In this document: one piece after another, positions 62,222-64,000 of the stretch | How the letters are laid out: every line of letters starts with the position of its first letter | How positions within the stretch are numbered: position 1 is the stretch's first letter | Assembly: GCA_045568635.1 (NCBI GenBank) | Contig: JBJLAO010000003.1 | Coordinates: 620,001-684,000, forward strand | Direction: 5' to 3' | Origin: MedAcidi-G1 sp000817085 | Lineage (GTDB): Bacteria > Actinomycetota > Acidimicrobiia > Acidimicrobiales > MedAcidi-G1 | Length of the DNA: 64,000 bases | Notes under the pieces: model-generated | What the model was told of the DNA's origin: nothing | The model's database searches: none | The model's input: only the letters and a program-made list of their open reading frames with translations | Made by a program: the position numbers and the translations under genes

Positions 62222-63173
62222 TATTTGTATCTTTCTTTGAAGTTGCAATTTTAAAATCATTAAGAGTTTGAATGATGGCCACAAGTCCCTTGTCACGTTC
62301 AACCACTAAGTCAGCTACAGATCTACCAGCAGCTTCTTCCAAGCAACCTTCTACAACAGCATTTTTGAGATATCCAGTTAATTCTGGAGCTTTTAATCTG
62401 GTCCAAGGTGATTGAAGTGATGGTCCGAAGTGATCGAGCATATGGGCCATACCGCCCTCGCCTCCCGCTAGATGAAACGTAAGCATCGGACCCATTAGAG
62501 CCCACCTCAGACCGGGTCCGGCAGTGATAGAAAGATCTAATTGTTTTACTGTTGCTTCTCCGTTAGCGACCATATGAAGGGCTTCACGCCACATAGCTTC
62601 TTGAAGTCGATCTGCTATAAAACCGTCGACTTCTTTTTCAAGTCGTAATACTGTTTTCCCAGAATTTGAATAAATATTTTCAGCCCTATCCATCGACGCT
62701 ACTGAAGTTTGAGGTCCTGACACTAGTTCTACGAGTGGCAGTAGATAAACAGGGTTGAATGGATGCCCAACCACAACACGGTCTGGTGCGACCTTACATA
62801 GCGAAGCTAGGTCACTGACTAAATAACCTGAGGTCGATGATGCAATTACGCAATCCGCATCGCAAGTTTTATCTAAATCAGAAATAAGTTCTTGTTTCAA
62901 TTTAAGACGTTCAGGAGAGCTTTCTTGAACTAGTGAACAGTTCTCAACAGCTTCTTCAATTCTTTTATGGAAAACCACAAGATCTGGAGACGCCCCACTT
63001 GCTAGACCTAGTTTTTCCATCGAAGGCCAAGCTTGTTCAATTGTCCTTTTAAAGAGATCTTCTGATTTTGGATCAGGATCCCAAGCATGAACCTCCATAC
63101 CTTGGCCAGAAAAATGTGAAGCCCAGCCGCAACCTATTACGCCCATGCCGATACAGGCAATTGATTTACTCAT
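62205..63173 (-). CDS. L-carnitine 3-dehydrogenase (3-hydroxyacyl-CoA dehydrogenase family)
   Basis: The enzyme oxidises L-carnitine to 3-dehydrocarnitine with NAD+. A Rossmann motif G9-M-G11-V-I-G14 opens the protein; SSTSGYLVSDL, GHPFNPVYLLPLVELV and VDGFIADRLQEAMWREALHM follow. The C-terminal GPGLRWALMGPMLTFHLAGGEGG is characteristic of carnitine dehydrogenases within this family. The length is 322 residues. ATG 63173 overlaps the BKACE stop (TGATG); a GTG one codon upstream is possible. Confidence 0.88.
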   Translation of the reverse strand: MSKSIACIGMGVIGCGWASHFSGQGMEVHAWDPDPKSEDLFKRTIEQAWPSMEKLGLASGASPDLVVFHKRIEEAVENCSLVQESSPERLKLKQELISDLDKTCDADCVIASSTSGYLVSDLASLCKVAPDRVVVGHPFNPVYLLPLVELVSGPQTSVASMDRAENIYSNSGKTVLRLEKEVDGFIADRLQEAMWREALHMVANGEATVKQLDLSITAGPGLRWALMGPMLTFHLAGGEGGMAHMLDHFGPSLQSPWTRLKAPELTGYLKNAVVEGCLEEAAGRSVADLVVERDKGLVAIIQTLNDFKIATSKKDTNNEGSD

Positions 63174-64000
63174 CACTTTAGGTTTAGTGTTTTTCGAGCT
63201 TCGTTCGGAGATTGGACAGAAGCTCCCATCAGTTCGATTATATTTACAGCTTTCTTAACCAAGTCGGCGTTTGTAGCTAATACCCCTTTTTCGAGGTATA
63301 AATTATCTTCAAGTCCGACTCTGACGTGGCCTCCCAGCATTACCGATTGTGCAACCATCGGCATTTGCATAGCTCCTAAACCAAAAGAAGTAAATTCTGC
63401 GTCTTCAGGTAGTCGATTAACCATCGCATAAAGTATTCCAACATCCATAGGTGTTCCGTAAGGGATAGAGAGGCAAATCTGGATCCAAAAAGGAGGGTCA
63501 ATCAGACCTTCAGCAATCATTGTTTCAGCAAACCAAAGATTTCCAGTATCAAAAATTTCTAGTTCAGGTCGAACACCTAGACTCTTAACTTTTTGGGTCA
63601 TTTCTCTTAGCATTTCTGGAGTTGAGATGTAGACCTCATTAGTATCGCCAAAGTTCAGTGAACCGCAGTCCAGCGAGCAAATTTCAGGTCTTATTCTTTC
63701 TACGTGCTTTAGTCTCTCAAGTGCCCCAACAAGATCTGTTCCTTCTCCAAAATCCATTGGGTTGCTATCAGGGCCGATAACTAAATCTCCACCCATTCCA
63801 GCAGTTAAATTTATGATTACTTGACTGTCTTTTTCTCTTATTCTTTTAACTACTTCTTCGTAGTAATCCGGATTTCTTGAACCTTTTCCAGTTTCTGGAT
63901 CCCTGACATGGCAATGGACAATTGCGGCACCTGCTCTTGCAGCCTCGATTGCAGAATCTGCGATTTGTTCGGGAGTAACTGGTACATGCTCACTCTTGTC
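63173..64000 (-). CDS. Beta-keto acid cleavage enzyme (BKACE, DUF849), likely 3-dehydrocarnitine cleavage; 5' end outside window
   Basis: The frame is open from the right edge (64000) to the TGA at 63175-63173, giving 275 visible residues of about 300. Zinc ligands lie in IVHCHVRDPETG near the start; RNPDYYEEVVKRI, INLTAGMGGDL, GSLNFGDTNEVYISTP and GHVRVGLEDNLYLEKG are DUF849 hallmarks. In the carnitine route this enzyme uses acetyl-CoA to convert 3-dehydrocarnitine to betainyl-CoA and acetoacetate. Specificity is inferred from the adjacent carnitine dehydrogenase; other BKACE members act on 3-keto-5-aminohexanoate. Confidence 0.88.
   Translation of the reverse strand, partial: DKSEHVPVTPEQIADSAIEAARAGAAIVHCHVRDPETGKGSRNPDYYEEVVKRIREKDSQVIINLTAGMGGDLVIGPDSNPMDFGEGTDLVGALERLKHVERIRPEICSLDCGSLNFGDTNEVYISTPEMLREMTQKVKSLGVRPELEIFDTGNLWFAETMIAEGLIDPPFWIQICLSIPYGTPMDVGILYAMVNRLPEDAEFTSFGLGAMQMPMVAQSVMLGGHVRVGLEDNLYLEKGVLATNADLVKKAVNIIELMGASVQSPNEARKTLNLK

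Overview
The window is AT-rich (about 60% A+T by eye), densely coded bacterial chromosome. Gene content points to a free-living, streamlined actinobacterium, most likely a marine Acidimicrobiia-type lineage. The pointers are a zinc-type bS14/uS14, paired groESL and groEL2 loci, a DUF2342 'F420-associated' metalloprotease, a PPOX/F420-type flavoprotein, a LytR_C protein, ClpC, a short-LID adenylate kinase and a lysS-coaX-panC-hpt-tilS cluster. This placement is inference from gene content; no 16S gene is present. I see no insertion sequence, prophage or CRISPR array.

Layout. (1) 1-13343: the end of the S10 operon, the spc and alpha operons, and the L13/S9 operon. It runs from the tail of rplV through rpsC to rpsI, with secY, adk, infA, rpmJ, rpoA and truA. 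The map gene that usually sits between adk and infA is missing. Several ribosomal proteins carry acidic extensions, and uL13 carries a C-terminal domain resembling the RNA polymerase alpha-CTD. (2) 13383-22184: cell-wall and cofactor genes, namely glmM, a 1134-residue GlmS, acpS, nnr, alr and a QTMAN/DUF3524-like glycosyltransferase. (3) 22254-28672: a P1 peptidase, udg, the t6A genes tsaE/tsaB/tsaD with rimI, then CIRCE-controlled groES-groEL. (4) 28696-37334: metabolic and repair genes (Nudix, PLP decarboxylase, guaA, aldo/keto reductase, GNAT, an unknown protein, pcrA), tRNA-Thr(CGU) and a tiny membrane protein. (5) 37350-47536: DUF2342 protease, tilS, hpt, a degenerate phosphatase, panC, coaX, lysS, a polyprenyl synthase (minus strand) and clpC. 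(6) 47551-56455: a lipoprotein-HAD fusion, dienelactone hydrolase, a Crp-type regulator (minus), ispD, ispF, rlmB, tRNA-Thr(UGU) (minus), a LytR_C protein, glycerate kinase, CIRCE-controlled groEL2 and a PPOX protein. (7) 56452-64000, all minus strand: one tight operon, in transcription order BKACE, carnitine 3-dehydrogenase, gamma-butyrobetaine hydroxylase, and a three-gene formate dehydrogenase.

The last operon is the most unusual part. The formate dehydrogenase catalytic gene has an in-frame UGA exactly where the family has its Mo/W-ligating Sec/Cys, followed by a SECIS-like hairpin with the GGUCU loop at the same distance as in E. coli fdhF, so it is read here as a selenoprotein. The alpha subunit is also split. 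The Mo-cofactor/Sec chain is the first fdh gene, while the Fe-S domains normally at its N terminus, including the proximal [4Fe-4S] domain, are a separate protein encoded last, with a NuoE-NuoF fusion between them. With the upstream genes the operon reads as gamma-butyrobetaine -> carnitine -> 3-dehydrocarnitine -> betainyl-CoA, with formate dehydrogenase placed to oxidise the C1 units released when betaine is demethylated. The last step is inference.

Other points. Both chaperonin loci carry a near-identical variant CIRCE operator whose right half can also form an mRNA hairpin. infA appears to start at CTG. Two proteins look like pseudoenzymes: a HAD domain lacking its nucleophile and a dual-specificity-phosphatase fold lacking its Cys. 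All three convergent gene pairs overlap by exactly 4 nt at their stop codons. No gene-free stretch exceeds 300 bases; the longest gaps (about 110-240 bases) hold promoters, hairpins, CIRCE sites or a tRNA as listed.
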